Below are positions 51,807 through 61,372 of a stretch of DNA of 64,000 nt, piece after piece. This DNA comes from Acidobacteriaceae bacterium (lineage in GTDB: Bacteria; Acidobacteriota; Terriglobia; Terriglobales; Acidobacteriaceae). The stretch is from the NCBI GenBank assembly GCA_025462885.1, contig JAOAPN010000003.1:1-64000 (forward strand), in the 5' to 3' direction. Each line of letters opens with the position of its first letter. Position 1 is the stretch's first letter. The translations under genes were made by a program, and so were the position numbers. The notes under the pieces are model-generated. The model did not search any database, had not been told where the DNA came from, and saw only the letters and a program-made list of their open reading frames with translations.

Positions 51807-53357
51807 ATGAAACAGCATCCCCTTTGCACCGACACAGAACACGGCCCCACAATCCTGGACCTGCCAATCGATAACGGTCTAAAGCACGAGTGGGCTGAGT
51901 TGCAGACCCGCCGCCACTTCCTCGGCCGCGCCGGCAAGGTCATGGGCTGGGCCGCTCTCGCCAGTCTGGGAAGCGGCGAAGCAGTCATGGGACTGGTGCG
52001 CGAGCCACAACAGCGCTCAGCTCCGCTGCCATCGCCTGAGACGCTTCGTCTGCCCAACTTTGCGCCCAGGGCCCAGCGAGCCATCTATCTCTTCATGTCC
52101 GGCGGCCCGCCGCAGATGGATCTCTTTGACTACAAGCCAAAGCTTGCAGCGCTCTTTGACACGGATATGCCGGACTCCGTGCGCGGCGCACAACGCCTCA
52201 CCGGCATGAGCTCCGGGCAGTCGCGTTTTCCTATCGCGCCATCGCATTGGGGCTTCAAGCAGTATGGCAAACAGGGGGCATGGATCAGTGACCTTCTGCC
52301 GTACACGGGCAAGATGGCCGATGACATTGCAATCATTCGGTCCACCAACACAGATGCCATCAACCACGAGCCGGCCATCATGTTGATGAACACCGGCAAC
52401 ATGAATACGGGTAAGCCCTGCCTGGGGTCGTGGCTCTCCTACGGTCTCGGCAGCATGAATAACAATCTGCCGACTTTCATGGTGATGATGACCAAGAAGA
52501 ACGAGGAAGAGAATAATCAACCTACCTCATCCCGCCTTTGGAGCAGCGGTTTTCTGTCCTCGGAGCATGCCGGTGTCTCGTTGCGCTCGGCAGGGGATCC
52601 GGTGCTCTATCTCAACAATCCGCAAGGTGTGGACGGTGCTGTCCGTCGCAAGATGTTGGATGCAGTCAGCGAGATCAATCGCCAGACGTACGAAGAACTC
52701 GGCGACCCTGAAACCCACTCGCGCATCGCGCAGTACGAGATGGCATACCGCATGCAAACCTCAGTCCCCGAGCTCACCGATCTCAGCAAAGAGCCGAAGA
52801 CCACCTGGGATCTCTACGGTCCCGACGCCCGAGTCCCCGGCACTTTTGCCTACAATTGTCTGATGGCCCGTCGTATGGCGGAGCGCGGCGTTCGGTTCAC
52901 CCAGATCTACAAACGCGGCTGGGATGTTCACACCCATGCCGTAGGCCTGCTCCCCATGTTGTGTGGGGAGACGGACAGGGGCGCATACGCGCTCGTCACC
53001 GACCTGAAGCAGCGCGGCTTGTTGGATGACACGCTCGTTGTGTGGTCCGGCGAGTTTGGCCGCACCGTCTATAGCCAGGGCGGAATCACGAAAGAAGACT
53101 ACGGCCGCGATCATCATCCGCGCTGCTTCACCACCTGGATGGCTGGCGGAGGAGTAAAACCTGGCATCACCTTTGGCGAGACCGACGACTTCAGCTACAA
53201 CGTCGTTAAGGATTCCGTCCCGGTACGCGACTTCAACGCAACCATCCTTCACTGCCTCGGTATCGACCACAACAAACTAACCTTCAAAGCCCAGGGACTG
53301 GACCAAAAGCTCACCGGCACAACGCCGGCTAAGGTTGTTGACGAGCTCCTGATATGA
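51807..53357 (+). CDS. DUF1501 exported protein (sulfatase-like fold)
   Basis: A 516-residue protein behind GAAGAGG. A twin-arginine-like N-terminus (QTRRHFLGRAGKVMGWAALAS, residues 32-52) suggests export in folded form. Typical DUF1501 blocks are AIYLFMSGGPPQMDLFDYKP, DIAIIRSTNTDAINHEPA, PCLGSWLSYGLGSMNNNLP, GGWDVHTHA-like RGWDVHTHA, TLVVWSGEFGRTVYSQGG and GRDHHPRCFTTWMAGGGVKPG. The family is related to alkaline phosphatase/sulfatase proteins, and the HTH/DHH residues are likely metal ligands. It is almost always paired with PSD1 genes as here. The stop overlaps the next start (ATGA). Confidence 0.93.
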   Translation: MKQHPLCTDTEHGPTILDLPIDNGLKHEWAELQTRRHFLGRAGKVMGWAALASLGSGEAVMGLVREPQQRSAPLPSPETLRLPNFAPRAQRAIYLFMSGGPPQMDLFDYKPKLAALFDTDMPDSVRGAQRLTGMSSGQSRFPIAPSHWGFKQYGKQGAWISDLLPYTGKMADDIAIIRSTNTDAINHEPAIMLMNTGNMNTGKPCLGSWLSYGLGSMNNNLPTFMVMMTKKNEEENNQPTSSRLWSSGFLSSEHAGVSLRSAGDPVLYLNNPQGVDGAVRRKMLDAVSEINRQTYEELGDPETHSRIAQYEMAYRMQTSVPELTDLSKEPKTTWDLYGPDARVPGTFAYNCLMARRMAERGVRFTQIYKRGWDVHTHAVGLLPMLCGETDRGAYALVTDLKQRGLLDDTLVVWSGEFGRTVYSQGGITKEDYGRDHHPRCFTTWMAGGGVKPGITFGETDDFSYNVVKDSVPVRDFNATILHCLGIDHNKLTFKAQGLDQKLTGTTPAKVVDELLI

Positions 53358-54775
53358 GCTCGGTGACACAGGTGGGTCCGCAGACATCGCAAGAGAATGA
53401 ATCGGTCCAGCCAGCATCCACTCGATCCAAGTGGATGCTGGTCTGTGTCAGTGCGTTTCTCCTTCTTGCGCTGCTTTGGGCCTTCGCACCAGACGGCCAG
53501 GCCCACGCGAGCTGGCAGCAGTTCCTCGGCCGGTTCCATCCACTGGCGGTTCATCTCCCAATCGGTCTCCTGCTGCTGGTCCCCGTCCTTGAGATTGGCG
53601 GACGCTTTCGCCCTTCACTCCGCGAAGCTGCTGGATTCGTTCTTGTCTGCGCCGCTGTCTGTAGCATCGGCGCAGTAGTGCTGGGAATGTTGCTGGCTCA
53701 CGGAGGTGGCTTCGCCAAAGAGGCCGTACGCGGCCACATGTGGGCAGGCCTCATCCTCACGATCGCTGTCATCACCTGCACTTTCCTGCGCTCGTCCTGG
53801 ATCACGGGCCGAAGTAGTTTTCTCTATCCGGTCGTGTTACTGGCCGTACTCGCGCTCACAGCCTGGACGGGTCACCAGGGCGGCGCACTCACCTATGGCA
53901 AGACCTACCTCACCGAGTTCGCCCCGGCATTCATCAAGCAATTAGAACCGCACAAAACGTATCCGCCGGTTGATCCCGTCTCGGTCTACGTCACGCGCAT
54001 CCAGCCCATTCTGGACTCCAACTGCATTACCTGCCACAGTGGAGCGAAGGTCAAAGGCGGCCTTCAACTCGATACCTATGCACACCTGATGGATGGCGGC
54101 AGCAGCGGCGAAGTCATTGCGGCATCTCATCCAGAGAAGAGCTTGCTCTTCACGCGCATCACACTTCCTGCAGAGCATCCGAAGTTTATGCCCTCCGAAG
54201 GCAAGCCGCCGCTCACTGCCAAAGATATCGCCTGGATTAGAGCCTGGGTCCAGCAGGGAGCATCACCCTCCTCCACGACGCTCGTCGGCATGGAACTAAA
54301 GCCCGCACACATCGACGACCCCATCCCACAGGTTGGAGACTACAGCGGCCTGACCTCACAGATCGAGCAGATCGAAAGCTCCTTAGGCATCAAGCTCGAT
54401 CGCGTCTCAGCCAAGCCTGCGGATGGTCTGGTTCTACGTACCATCGGCGTTTCCCAAAAGTTCGACGACGCAGATCTTGCAAAACTTGAACCGCTTGCGC
54501 CCTACATCGTTGATGCAGAACTCGGCCATACCAAGGTGACTGATAACAGCTTCGCAACCTTGGCAAAGATGCCGCACCTGCGAGCCATCCATCTGGAAGA
54601 GACCTCAATCGACGGACGCAATATAAAACAGCTCACAGGTCTCGCCGAGCTCCGCTATCTCAATCTCAGCAGCACCAGGGTAACGAAACAAGCCCTGAGC
54701 GACATCGCCCCACTCAAGACTTTGCAACATATCTATAGCTACAACACACCCGCCGCACCCGTCCCGGTTCCATGA
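53354..54775 (+). CDS. membrane cytochrome with DUF2231, PSCyt1 and leucine-rich region
   Basis: A 473-residue protein whose ATG overlaps the DUF1501 stop. Residues 28-185 hold one plus four membrane helices of DUF2231 type (FHPLAVHLPIGLLLLVPVLE, VLALTAWTGHQGGALTYG); His residues there could bind haem b. A cytochrome c region follows, with CITCHSG at 224-230 (VTRIQPILDSNC, KVKGGLQLDTYAHLMDGG, FTRITLPAEHPKFMP). The last 110 residues are leucine-rich-repeat-like (LAKMPHLRAIHLEETSIDG, LAELRYLNLSSTRV). It probably takes electrons released by the PSD1 cytochrome to the membrane. Confidence 0.9.
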   Translation: MSSVTQVGPQTSQENESVQPASTRSKWMLVCVSAFLLLALLWAFAPDGQAHASWQQFLGRFHPLAVHLPIGLLLLVPVLEIGGRFRPSLREAAGFVLVCAAVCSIGAVVLGMLLAHGGGFAKEAVRGHMWAGLILTIAVITCTFLRSSWITGRSSFLYPVVLLAVLALTAWTGHQGGALTYGKTYLTEFAPAFIKQLEPHKTYPPVDPVSVYVTRIQPILDSNCITCHSGAKVKGGLQLDTYAHLMDGGSSGEVIAASHPEKSLLFTRITLPAEHPKFMPSEGKPPLTAKDIAWIRAWVQQGASPSSTTLVGMELKPAHIDDPIPQVGDYSGLTSQIEQIESSLGIKLDRVSAKPADGLVLRTIGVSQKFDDADLAKLEPLAPYIVDAELGHTKVTDNSFATLAKMPHLRAIHLEETSIDGRNIKQLTGLAELRYLNLSSTRVTKQALSDIAPLKTLQHIYSYNTPAAPVPVP

Positions 54776-55869
54776 GGAGAATGGCCAATATGTCCGCGAG
54801 TCACGATAGGTACGACACGGAGAACCCAAAGTTTAACCGCCGCGCATTTTGCACCGCAGGAGCCTTGTCCGCCGTTGTTGCCCTCGCGCCTGAAGTGCGC
54901 TTGCACGCACAAGCAGCAACCCCCGCTCCAACTGCTAAGTCCGCACTCACCACCGGTAATGGTACCTGGACCTACGAGTTCGTTCCCGGCTGGGGAGATC
55001 TGTCCGGCGGACTCCAGTTCGGCGGAACGCATGGTGCCATCGCAGCGGATAACGCTGGCAACATATATGTCAGCACCCAAAGCGATACGGGGATCCTCGT
55101 CTACGACTCTGGCGGAAAGCTCGTGCGCCGCATCGCCCAGGCATATCCCGAAGTCCATTCACTCGTTCACGCCGAAGAAGCTGGACAAGAGGTCTTCTAT
55201 GCCGTCGTACAAAAAGGAACGCCAAATGAAAACTGGCTCTTCCTCAAGATGAAGACCGACGGCACCGTACTGCAAAGGATCACCGCTCCCCCGGAGGCAG
55301 GTTTCAAAACACCGAACGAGTGGCGTATCACCTCTGCGGTGCCGGCGCCCGACGGTTCTATATACATTGCCAATGGTTATGGAGATTCGCGCATCTTCAA
55401 GTTCGACAATAAGGGGAACTACAAAGCATCGTTTGCCGGTAAAGGGAAGACCGATGGCCTGTGCGATTGCAGCCATGGACTTGCGATCGACACGCGCTAT
55501 GATCAGCCGTTCCTTCTGGTATGTGACCGCGAAAACTTGCGCATGAGCCACTTCGATCTCGATGGCAAGTTTGTTGCGCACATCTCGCAGCATATGCGAC
55601 GTCCCTGCCAGGTGAGCTTTCATGGAGAAAACGCCATAGTCTCTGAGCTACAGGGACGCGTCACGGTACTGGACCACGACAATGTACCGGTCGCATTCAT
55701 TGGCGACAACCCAAGGAAAGAGCAGTGGGCAAAATATCGTCTCGAACTCAAAGACATTCCAACTGCATTCTTCAGTGCCGCTCACGGTTGTTTCATTGAT
55801 TCCCAGGCAAATATCTACGTTTCTGACTGGAATAAGACTGGCCGTGTGACGAAGTTGAAGCGCGTTTAG
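54772..55869 (+). CDS. exported NHL/beta-propeller protein, last gene of the PSD1 operon
   Basis: A 365-residue protein. The first ATG overlaps the previous stop; ATG 54790, behind GAGGAGA, is an equal candidate. NRRAFCTAGALSAVVALAP is a twin-arginine-type signal. Six-bladed propeller repeats follow (AIAADNAGNIYVSTQSDTG, AVPAPDGSIYIANGYGDSRI, GLAIDTRYDQPFLLVCDREN, GCFIDSQANIYVSDWNKTG), as in NHL and peptidyl-alpha-hydroxyglycine lyase-like proteins. Cys residues cluster in GLCDCSHG. It may be a substrate-binding or lyase partner of the operon. There is no sign of a haem site. Confidence 0.85.
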   Translation: MRRMANMSASHDRYDTENPKFNRRAFCTAGALSAVVALAPEVRLHAQAATPAPTAKSALTTGNGTWTYEFVPGWGDLSGGLQFGGTHGAIAADNAGNIYVSTQSDTGILVYDSGGKLVRRIAQAYPEVHSLVHAEEAGQEVFYAVVQKGTPNENWLFLKMKTDGTVLQRITAPPEAGFKTPNEWRITSAVPAPDGSIYIANGYGDSRIFKFDNKGNYKASFAGKGKTDGLCDCSHGLAIDTRYDQPFLLVCDRENLRMSHFDLDGKFVAHISQHMRRPCQVSFHGENAIVSELQGRVTVLDHDNVPVAFIGDNPRKEQWAKYRLELKDIPTAFFSAAHGCFIDSQANIYVSDWNKTGRVTKLKRV

Positions 55870-56412
55870 AAACTCTTGCTGCGCTTCACTAGCCGTAAAC
55901 TTCATTCGAGCGTCCGGGCGCACAACAAAGTAGTTTGACGGAGAAGCCTGATGTGTCGCAGGTCCCTCTCGCCGACAGCATGGGGATGCATCTGGAGTCG
56001 TCCATGCGTGGTAACTCGGACCCTTGATACTTGCACCCTGGAAAGCCTCCTGCACTCGCTGAGCGCTCGCAGGACCGGAATGTATGGAAGTCTATCCACC
56101 CACTCTGAACGATTTGGAAACGCGCGGAACTGCAGAGCATCTGATGTTTCCCCTTAGGCGACACGTTTTTAACTCGTTTCAGTAATTTCCAGTGTTATAA
56201 ATCTCAATATAGTTTTTAGGCCCCTATCTGTCTTCCCCTCGATTCGGGAACTCGGCATACCTGCTTCAGATATGCGACGTTGAATGTACAGACGTCCTGA
56301 AACAGGCTATCTGGCGTCCAAGCCGAATTCAAAGAATGAACGGATCTCAAACCGTTGATCGCCGGATAACTGTGCCTGAGATCCGCAGTAATTCTGTGGA
56401 GATTATCTTTCA
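55870..56412. other. intergenic, no gene recognised
   Basis: Frames in both directions are short and of poor protein character. A low-GC stretch near 56175-56220 probably belongs to the promoter of the beta-helix gene. Confidence 0.4.
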
Positions 56413-57663
56413 ATGAAACGCGTAAACTCACTCTCTTTACTCGCCCTCTTTCTATCTTCCTTCGCCTCCGCTTCCACACTGTGTGTCAGTTCGAACGGCA
56501 CTGTGGGCTGTTACACCTCTATCGCTGATGCGGTCGCCGCAGCCTCTGCTGGCGATGTCGTTACGGTGGGGGCAGGCAGCTACCACGAAAGCATTGTGCT
56601 CACGAAATCCTTATCGCTTGTCGGCGACGGAGCAACCATCGATGCGTCTGGCCTTTCCCAGGGTATCCGCGTCGACGGTCTCACTGCATCGGGTCTCGGA
56701 GGTGTTCATATCTCTGGATTTACGATCAAGAACGCAAACCTCGAAGGCGTCCTGGTGTTGAACGCTACCGATGTCACTGTCTCCGGAAACCTGGTGATGA
56801 ATAACAATCTGGCACTTAGTAACGGTGTTTGCACGATGCTGCCGAGCTACGAGCCTGGTGAGGCGCAGGACTGCGGGGAGGGGATTCATCTGCAGGGAGC
56901 AGATCATTCCATTGTGACTAACAATACGGTGCAAGGAAATGCGGGCGGAATACTTATCTCAGATGATTCCGGTCCGACCCATGACAATCTCATCAGCTTC
57001 AATACCGTCAGTGACAACCCGTATGCGTGCGGCATAACGATGGCGTCGCACGTACCTGCGACGGTTAGCGGGTCTACAGTGCCTTTGGGCGTCTTCCACA
57101 ACACGGTGTATGCCAATCGCTCGCAAAGGAATGGCAAGTTGGTTGGCGGAGGCTCTGGTATTGGGGTCTTTGCTTCCATACCTTTTGCCAAGACCTATGG
57201 CAATGTCGTTGTCGACAATTTGGTGAGTGAGAATGGTCATTCCGGAATTGCCATGCACGCTCACGCACCGTTTCAGAGCCTCAATGACAACATGATCGTC
57301 GGCAATACATCGATTGCCAATGGCGCGGACGCAGGCGATGCTGCCACGCCCGGCCCGACCGGTATCAATCTCTATTCCCTAACTCCAGTTACTGGAAACA
57401 TCATCTCCGGCAATTCAATCCAGAACGAAAGCTACGATGTGGTGGTCAAAGTTCCGGCCCTGGTTCAAGTCAATTTTAACGCACTGTTGGGCCTGCAAAA
57501 CGGTCTCAACAATCTAGGAGTCGGGCCGGTAGACGCTACCCAGAACTGGTGGAGTTGCCCCAACGGACCAACGATTCCGGGTAGCTGCTCTTCTTCATTA
57601 GGAAACAATGTAGTGGCTTTCCCCGCTTTGTCGCAGCCTGTCCCTCCGCAGCCAAACTACTGA
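56413..57663 (+). CDS. secreted right-handed beta-helix protein
   Basis: A 416-residue protein behind GGAGA. The signal peptide is LSLLALFLSSFASA. TSIADAVAAASAGDVVTVGAG is the opening motif of pectin-lyase-like proteins with a cap helix. Beta-helix rungs follow with NosD-type repeats (NLEGVLVLNATDVTVSGN, HSIVTNNTVQGNAGGILISD, HSGIAMHAHAPFQSLNDN, TGNIISGNSIQN). The C-terminal part has VDATQNWWSCPNGP, the usual end of these proteins. No pectinase catalytic motif is clear, so it may be a carbohydrate-binding or lyase-type surface protein. A strong terminator follows. Confidence 0.85.
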   Translation: MKRVNSLSLLALFLSSFASASTLCVSSNGTVGCYTSIADAVAAASAGDVVTVGAGSYHESIVLTKSLSLVGDGATIDASGLSQGIRVDGLTASGLGGVHISGFTIKNANLEGVLVLNATDVTVSGNLVMNNNLALSNGVCTMLPSYEPGEAQDCGEGIHLQGADHSIVTNNTVQGNAGGILISDDSGPTHDNLISFNTVSDNPYACGITMASHVPATVSGSTVPLGVFHNTVYANRSQRNGKLVGGGSGIGVFASIPFAKTYGNVVVDNLVSENGHSGIAMHAHAPFQSLNDNMIVGNTSIANGADAGDAATPGPTGINLYSLTPVTGNIISGNSIQNESYDVVVKVPALVQVNFNALLGLQNGLNNLGVGPVDATQNWWSCPNGPTIPGSCSSSLGNNVVAFPALSQPVPPQPNY

Positions 57664-57673
57664 TTTAATTAAG

Positions 57674-57712
57674 CTCGGCGCAACGGAGCCTTCGTGCTCC
57701 CATTGCGCCGAG
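57674..57712 (+). terminator. rho-independent terminator of the beta-helix gene
   Basis: CTCGGCGCAA and TTGCGCCGAG form a 10-bp stem, extended inside by GAGC/GCTC, followed by GTGTTTTC. It begins 10 bp after the stop. Confidence 0.8.
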
Positions 57713-57843
57713 GTGTTTTCACATCCCTTCCGTTGACGACGGCGAAGTTAAATTCGCTATCCATGGAGCGGTCTGCATTCACTCGCGGGTTAACTAATTC
57801 TGTGGCCCACAAAAATAAGCAATCGCCGAGTCCAGGACGAGTT

Positions 57844-58962
57844 CTAAAACCGATGCCGCAGCCATCGATTCCAGTACATAAGCACCCCGGTCAGGCTTAG
57901 TATCGCCAGTGAGAGTCCCGAGACAGCCCACACCACTTTGAAAGTCATTCCCCACAATGTCCCGAAGTGCAGTGGATGCATGGCCCAGATGAACCAGTCC
58001 CCAGGGGTCTGGTTGCTTCCGTAGTGCCACACGGTCAATATTTTCGCGTTGATGGTGCTTACCGTCACGATGTCCCGGTGCGAGAAATCACCGGCTCCGC
58101 GGAGATCCACCAGCGCGTACACGACCTCACCTTTCATCGTTGGATCGCTGATGCTGAAAAGCCTTCCCTGCGACGACGCCGAGTGCACTGCCTCCAGCAC
58201 CTTCTCCAGCGGAGCTCGAGTGACACCCACAACCCTAGGTTGGGGGAGCGGTGACACCATGCCCTGTAGCGGCGAGACCCATCCCACCACGGCGCCCACC
58301 TGCTTATAGAAGCCGAAATAGATTCCTGAAACTGCCCACCAGGAAACCAGAAGCAACGTCCAGATCCCAATTGCACTATGCAGATCGAAGTTCACCCGCC
58401 GCCAGTTCCGGCCCAGCGACACTTTAAAACCGCGAGCCCAGACCTTGATCCCCGGCCACCAAATCACCAGTCCCGTGAGGCAGAGAATCAACAATACACC
58501 AGCCCCGACCGCGTTTATCTGCATCCCGTACGCATGACCTAGCAGCAGGTACACGTGCAGGTCGTAGACCCAATCGACCCATCCTTTATTCAACGGATAG
58601 AGTGCGCCCGTCGAAGCATCCGCGACCGCTTCGAAGCGTCGCGTTCCATCCTTGGCTGAGATGACGAATCCTGGTGCCGCATCCGACGGCATCCGCAAAT
58701 CCAACAGGGTGGCACTGGGATATGTCTTTGCAAACTGTTGCAATACAGTTTGAATTGGTATCCTCCGCACGGCGTCGTAGCTTCCTATCTGCACGGGCAG
58801 CGCTGCCCGCTGCAACTCGCTGCGAAACACCAGCACTGAACCGGTCAGCGCAAGCACCACAACGTAAAGTGAAAGCAGGACACCCGCCCAGAGATGAATC
58901 TGGAAAAGTGCCCTGCGTAAAAACACCTTACGTGGATGAAGAACAAACGTGCTCACAGTCAT
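57844..58962 (-). CDS. PepSY-associated membrane protein, iron-uptake partner
   Basis: 372 residues from the ATG at 58962, behind GAGAGA; the frame extends upstream into the receptor gene but without use. Four membrane helices of the PepSY_TM family are visible: FQIHLWAGVLLSLYVVVLALTG, AVGAGVLLILCLTGLVIWWPG, IGIWTLLLVSWWAVSGIYFGF and VVWAVSGLSLAILSLTGVLMYW. A periplasmic PepSY part lies between (TVLQQFAKTYPSATLLDLR). Conserved His residues (HLWAG, DLHVYLLLGH, MHPLHFG) could hold haem. Such proteins reduce ferric siderophores and accompany their receptors. It lies 13 bp after the receptor gene, in one operon. Confidence 0.9.
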   Translation of the reverse strand: MTVSTFVLHPRKVFLRRALFQIHLWAGVLLSLYVVVLALTGSVLVFRSELQRAALPVQIGSYDAVRRIPIQTVLQQFAKTYPSATLLDLRMPSDAAPGFVISAKDGTRRFEAVADASTGALYPLNKGWVDWVYDLHVYLLLGHAYGMQINAVGAGVLLILCLTGLVIWWPGIKVWARGFKVSLGRNWRRVNFDLHSAIGIWTLLLVSWWAVSGIYFGFYKQVGAVVGWVSPLQGMVSPLPQPRVVGVTRAPLEKVLEAVHSASSQGRLFSISDPTMKGEVVYALVDLRGAGDFSHRDIVTVSTINAKILTVWHYGSNQTPGDWFIWAMHPLHFGTLWGMTFKVVWAVSGLSLAILSLTGVLMYWNRWLRHRF

Positions 58963-58975
58963 TATTCTCTCGTAT

Positions 58976-61372
58976 CTAGAAATGGTACTTTGCTGTGCCG
59001 ATAACGTTTCGCGCGTAGCCGTAGTAGCAGGTAGTGGTTGCCGTGCACGTGGCGACGTATCGCTTGTCCGCAAGATTCGTGGCATTCACCCCAAATAGAA
59101 TGTGCCGGTAGTCGAAGCGCACGCCGGCATCGAGCAGTGTGTAGTTCGGCACGAAGAAGCTGTTCGAGGCGTCCGCTGCATTGGTTCCGACAAATCGCAC
59201 GCCGAAGTTTCCGCCGAATCCAGCGAATCGACCGCTTCGCTGCGTGTAATCCGTCAGGGTGCTGAACTGATTTTTCGGAGTCTGGGGCAACCACCTTCCG
59301 ATGTTCGCGGTCGTCACGTCCTTCAGGTTGTTTGTTGCCGTCAGGGTGTAGCCGCCGTGCAGGTTGAGTCCATGACCGAGGCTTGCTACACCTTCTATTT
59401 CCAGGCCACGTGACCGGGCTTCGCCATCCTGGTGCGAGTTGAAATTTGCGTCGGCCACGATCACATTCGTCTGGTTGATCTGGAAGATCGAAGCCGTAAT
59501 GAAGCTGTTCGAAGTGCGCGGCTGAATCTTCACGCCGCCTTCAATCTGCCGCGCGTCGGAAGGCTTTGCCGGATTAGTTGAGAGCCCTGTCGTCGTATTC
59601 GTTACAAACGTCCCCGCGTTCGGCAAAAAACTCGTTGAATACGCAACGTACGGAGCGATGCCAAAGTCGGTCAGGTACGTCACGCCTACTCGTCCAGTGA
59701 ACCGGGTATCAAGATGCGAGAAGTTGCTGCTTCCTGAGTTGAAGTTCGTGATGTCGTTCTTGGCGAAGTCCTGCCGTCCACCCAGCGTGAAAATCATGTG
59801 ATTGCGATACTTGATCTGGTCCTGCGCGTACAAGCCATGCTGCTGTAGCAGCGTGTTGTTATTCAGGAAAGGGGCGCCGGTTGGAATCGCCGTCTGCCCA
59901 TAGACAGGGTTGTACACATTCAGATCACCGAGGCCGAACAGGAAGTAACTCGTCGCTCGCGTATTGATGTGCTGATAGTCATATCCAAAGAGCGCCGTCT
60001 GCTCCCAGTTGCCAGCCGTAAAGCGTCGCATCGCTCGCGTATCGACTGTATTGAACCGATTTCGGTTGGGTGTCGCAAACAGTTGGCGCGATACGTTCGT
60101 CAGGCTGCTTCCGTCGAAGCCCGCGCCGAAAATCGTCTGGCCTTTGAAGTTGATGTACTGATAACGATAGTTGCTATGCAGGTTCCAACCGTTTTGAAAG
60201 AGGTGATCGCCGGTATACGCGATCGATCCTTGGTTCCGCCGCACGTAGTCCGATCCGGGCTCTCCCAGAAAAGTGTTGATGGGGATGATGCCGTTTGGAT
60301 TGGTGTTGTAAAGTGTTCCGTTGGCAGGAAGAAACTGGCTCCACTGTGTCTTGTCGTGCTGATAGTCGGCCAAAACCGTGAAGTTGGTACGCTCGCTGGG
60401 ATGAAAGCTGATCGACGGTGCGATCAACCGGCGATCGTCCGGTGTGAAGTTCGTCTGCGTATTGCTATTGCGGATCAGACCGAGCACTCTGTACCGGAAT
60501 ACCCCCGCCTTATCGATCGAGCCCGTCGTGTCGATGGAGCCCTGCAGGCGACGGTACTGGCCAAACTGACCTTCGACGCTTGTCGAGCGCTCCTGTCCCG
60601 GGCGCTTTGTGACCTGGTTGATCAGGCCTCCCGGAGGTACTTCGCCGTATAACACTGAGCTCGGTCCCTTCAAGACTTCCACCGACTCCAGTTCAAAGGG
60701 GTCCAGCTTTCCGGCAAGCGAGTTGAAACGCATCCCATCGCGGTAAACCCCAAATGTCTGTGCATCAAATCCACGGATCTTCAGCCAGTCGAACCGCGGT
60801 TCGACACCATACTCATCGGCTTGGATTCCTGGCGTATACCGCAGTGCCTCATTCATGGTGATCACGTGCCGGGCTTCCATTTCGCGCTGGCTCACAATCG
60901 AAATCGACTGCGGTACTTCGATCAGGCGTGTATTCGTCTTCGATCCTGCGTTCGAGGAAAACGGCACAAAACCGCTGTCGCCAGTTACTTCTACGCGATC
61001 CGTCGCTGAGGCCACCGTCATCTGTACCGCTACTATTCCTGTCATCGGCGCGGTCACATTCGTCGATTGAGCCGAAAACCCCGCCGCCTGCACCATTGCT
61101 GTGTATGTGCCGGGTCGCAGCGTCAGAGTGACGCTGCCATCCTTGCCTGTAATCCCGTTGACGACAGTCGAACCACAGCGAACCTCGACCGCCGCCCCAT
61201 CCATCACAGCTCCGGTTGGGTCCGTCACACGAATCGCGGTCGCCGTCGCCGCCCCAGTCGCGAATGAACAGGGCGCATCCGAATTCGGTGCCGTTATCGC
61301 TGCTGAACCAGCTACGGGAATCAAGGAGCAAAGAAGTGCGGAGCCAAACCGGAGAAGTGTCTTGCAGAACAT
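58976..61372 (-). CDS. TonB-dependent siderophore receptor
   Basis: A 798-residue protein behind AAAGGTA. A signal peptide (FGSALLCSLIPVAGSAA) precedes an extra carboxypeptidase-regulatory-like domain (IRVTDPTGAVMDGAAVEV, residues about 45-125), typical of acidobacterial receptors. The plug follows (RLIEVPQSISIVSQREMEAR, MNEALRYTPGIQADEYG, PFELESVEVLKGPSSVLYGE, PGGLINQVTKRP). The barrel ends GTAKYHF, with the C-terminal Phe needed for insertion. It belongs to the FhuA/FpvA group importing ferric siderophores with TonB energy. The PepSY reductase gene follows. Control by iron is expected, but the inverted repeat upstream is not a canonical Fur box. Confidence 0.94.
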   Translation of the reverse strand: MFCKTLLRFGSALLCSLIPVAGSAAITAPNSDAPCSFATGAATATAIRVTDPTGAVMDGAAVEVRCGSTVVNGITGKDGSVTLTLRPGTYTAMVQAAGFSAQSTNVTAPMTGIVAVQMTVASATDRVEVTGDSGFVPFSSNAGSKTNTRLIEVPQSISIVSQREMEARHVITMNEALRYTPGIQADEYGVEPRFDWLKIRGFDAQTFGVYRDGMRFNSLAGKLDPFELESVEVLKGPSSVLYGEVPPGGLINQVTKRPGQERSTSVEGQFGQYRRLQGSIDTTGSIDKAGVFRYRVLGLIRNSNTQTNFTPDDRRLIAPSISFHPSERTNFTVLADYQHDKTQWSQFLPANGTLYNTNPNGIIPINTFLGEPGSDYVRRNQGSIAYTGDHLFQNGWNLHSNYRYQYINFKGQTIFGAGFDGSSLTNVSRQLFATPNRNRFNTVDTRAMRRFTAGNWEQTALFGYDYQHINTRATSYFLFGLGDLNVYNPVYGQTAIPTGAPFLNNNTLLQQHGLYAQDQIKYRNHMIFTLGGRQDFAKNDITNFNSGSSNFSHLDTRFTGRVGVTYLTDFGIAPYVAYSTSFLPNAGTFVTNTTTGLSTNPAKPSDARQIEGGVKIQPRTSNSFITASIFQINQTNVIVADANFNSHQDGEARSRGLEIEGVASLGHGLNLHGGYTLTATNNLKDVTTANIGRWLPQTPKNQFSTLTDYTQRSGRFAGFGGNFGVRFVGTNAADASNSFFVPNYTLLDAGVRFDYRHILFGVNATNLADKRYVATCTATTTCYYGYARNVIGTAKYHF

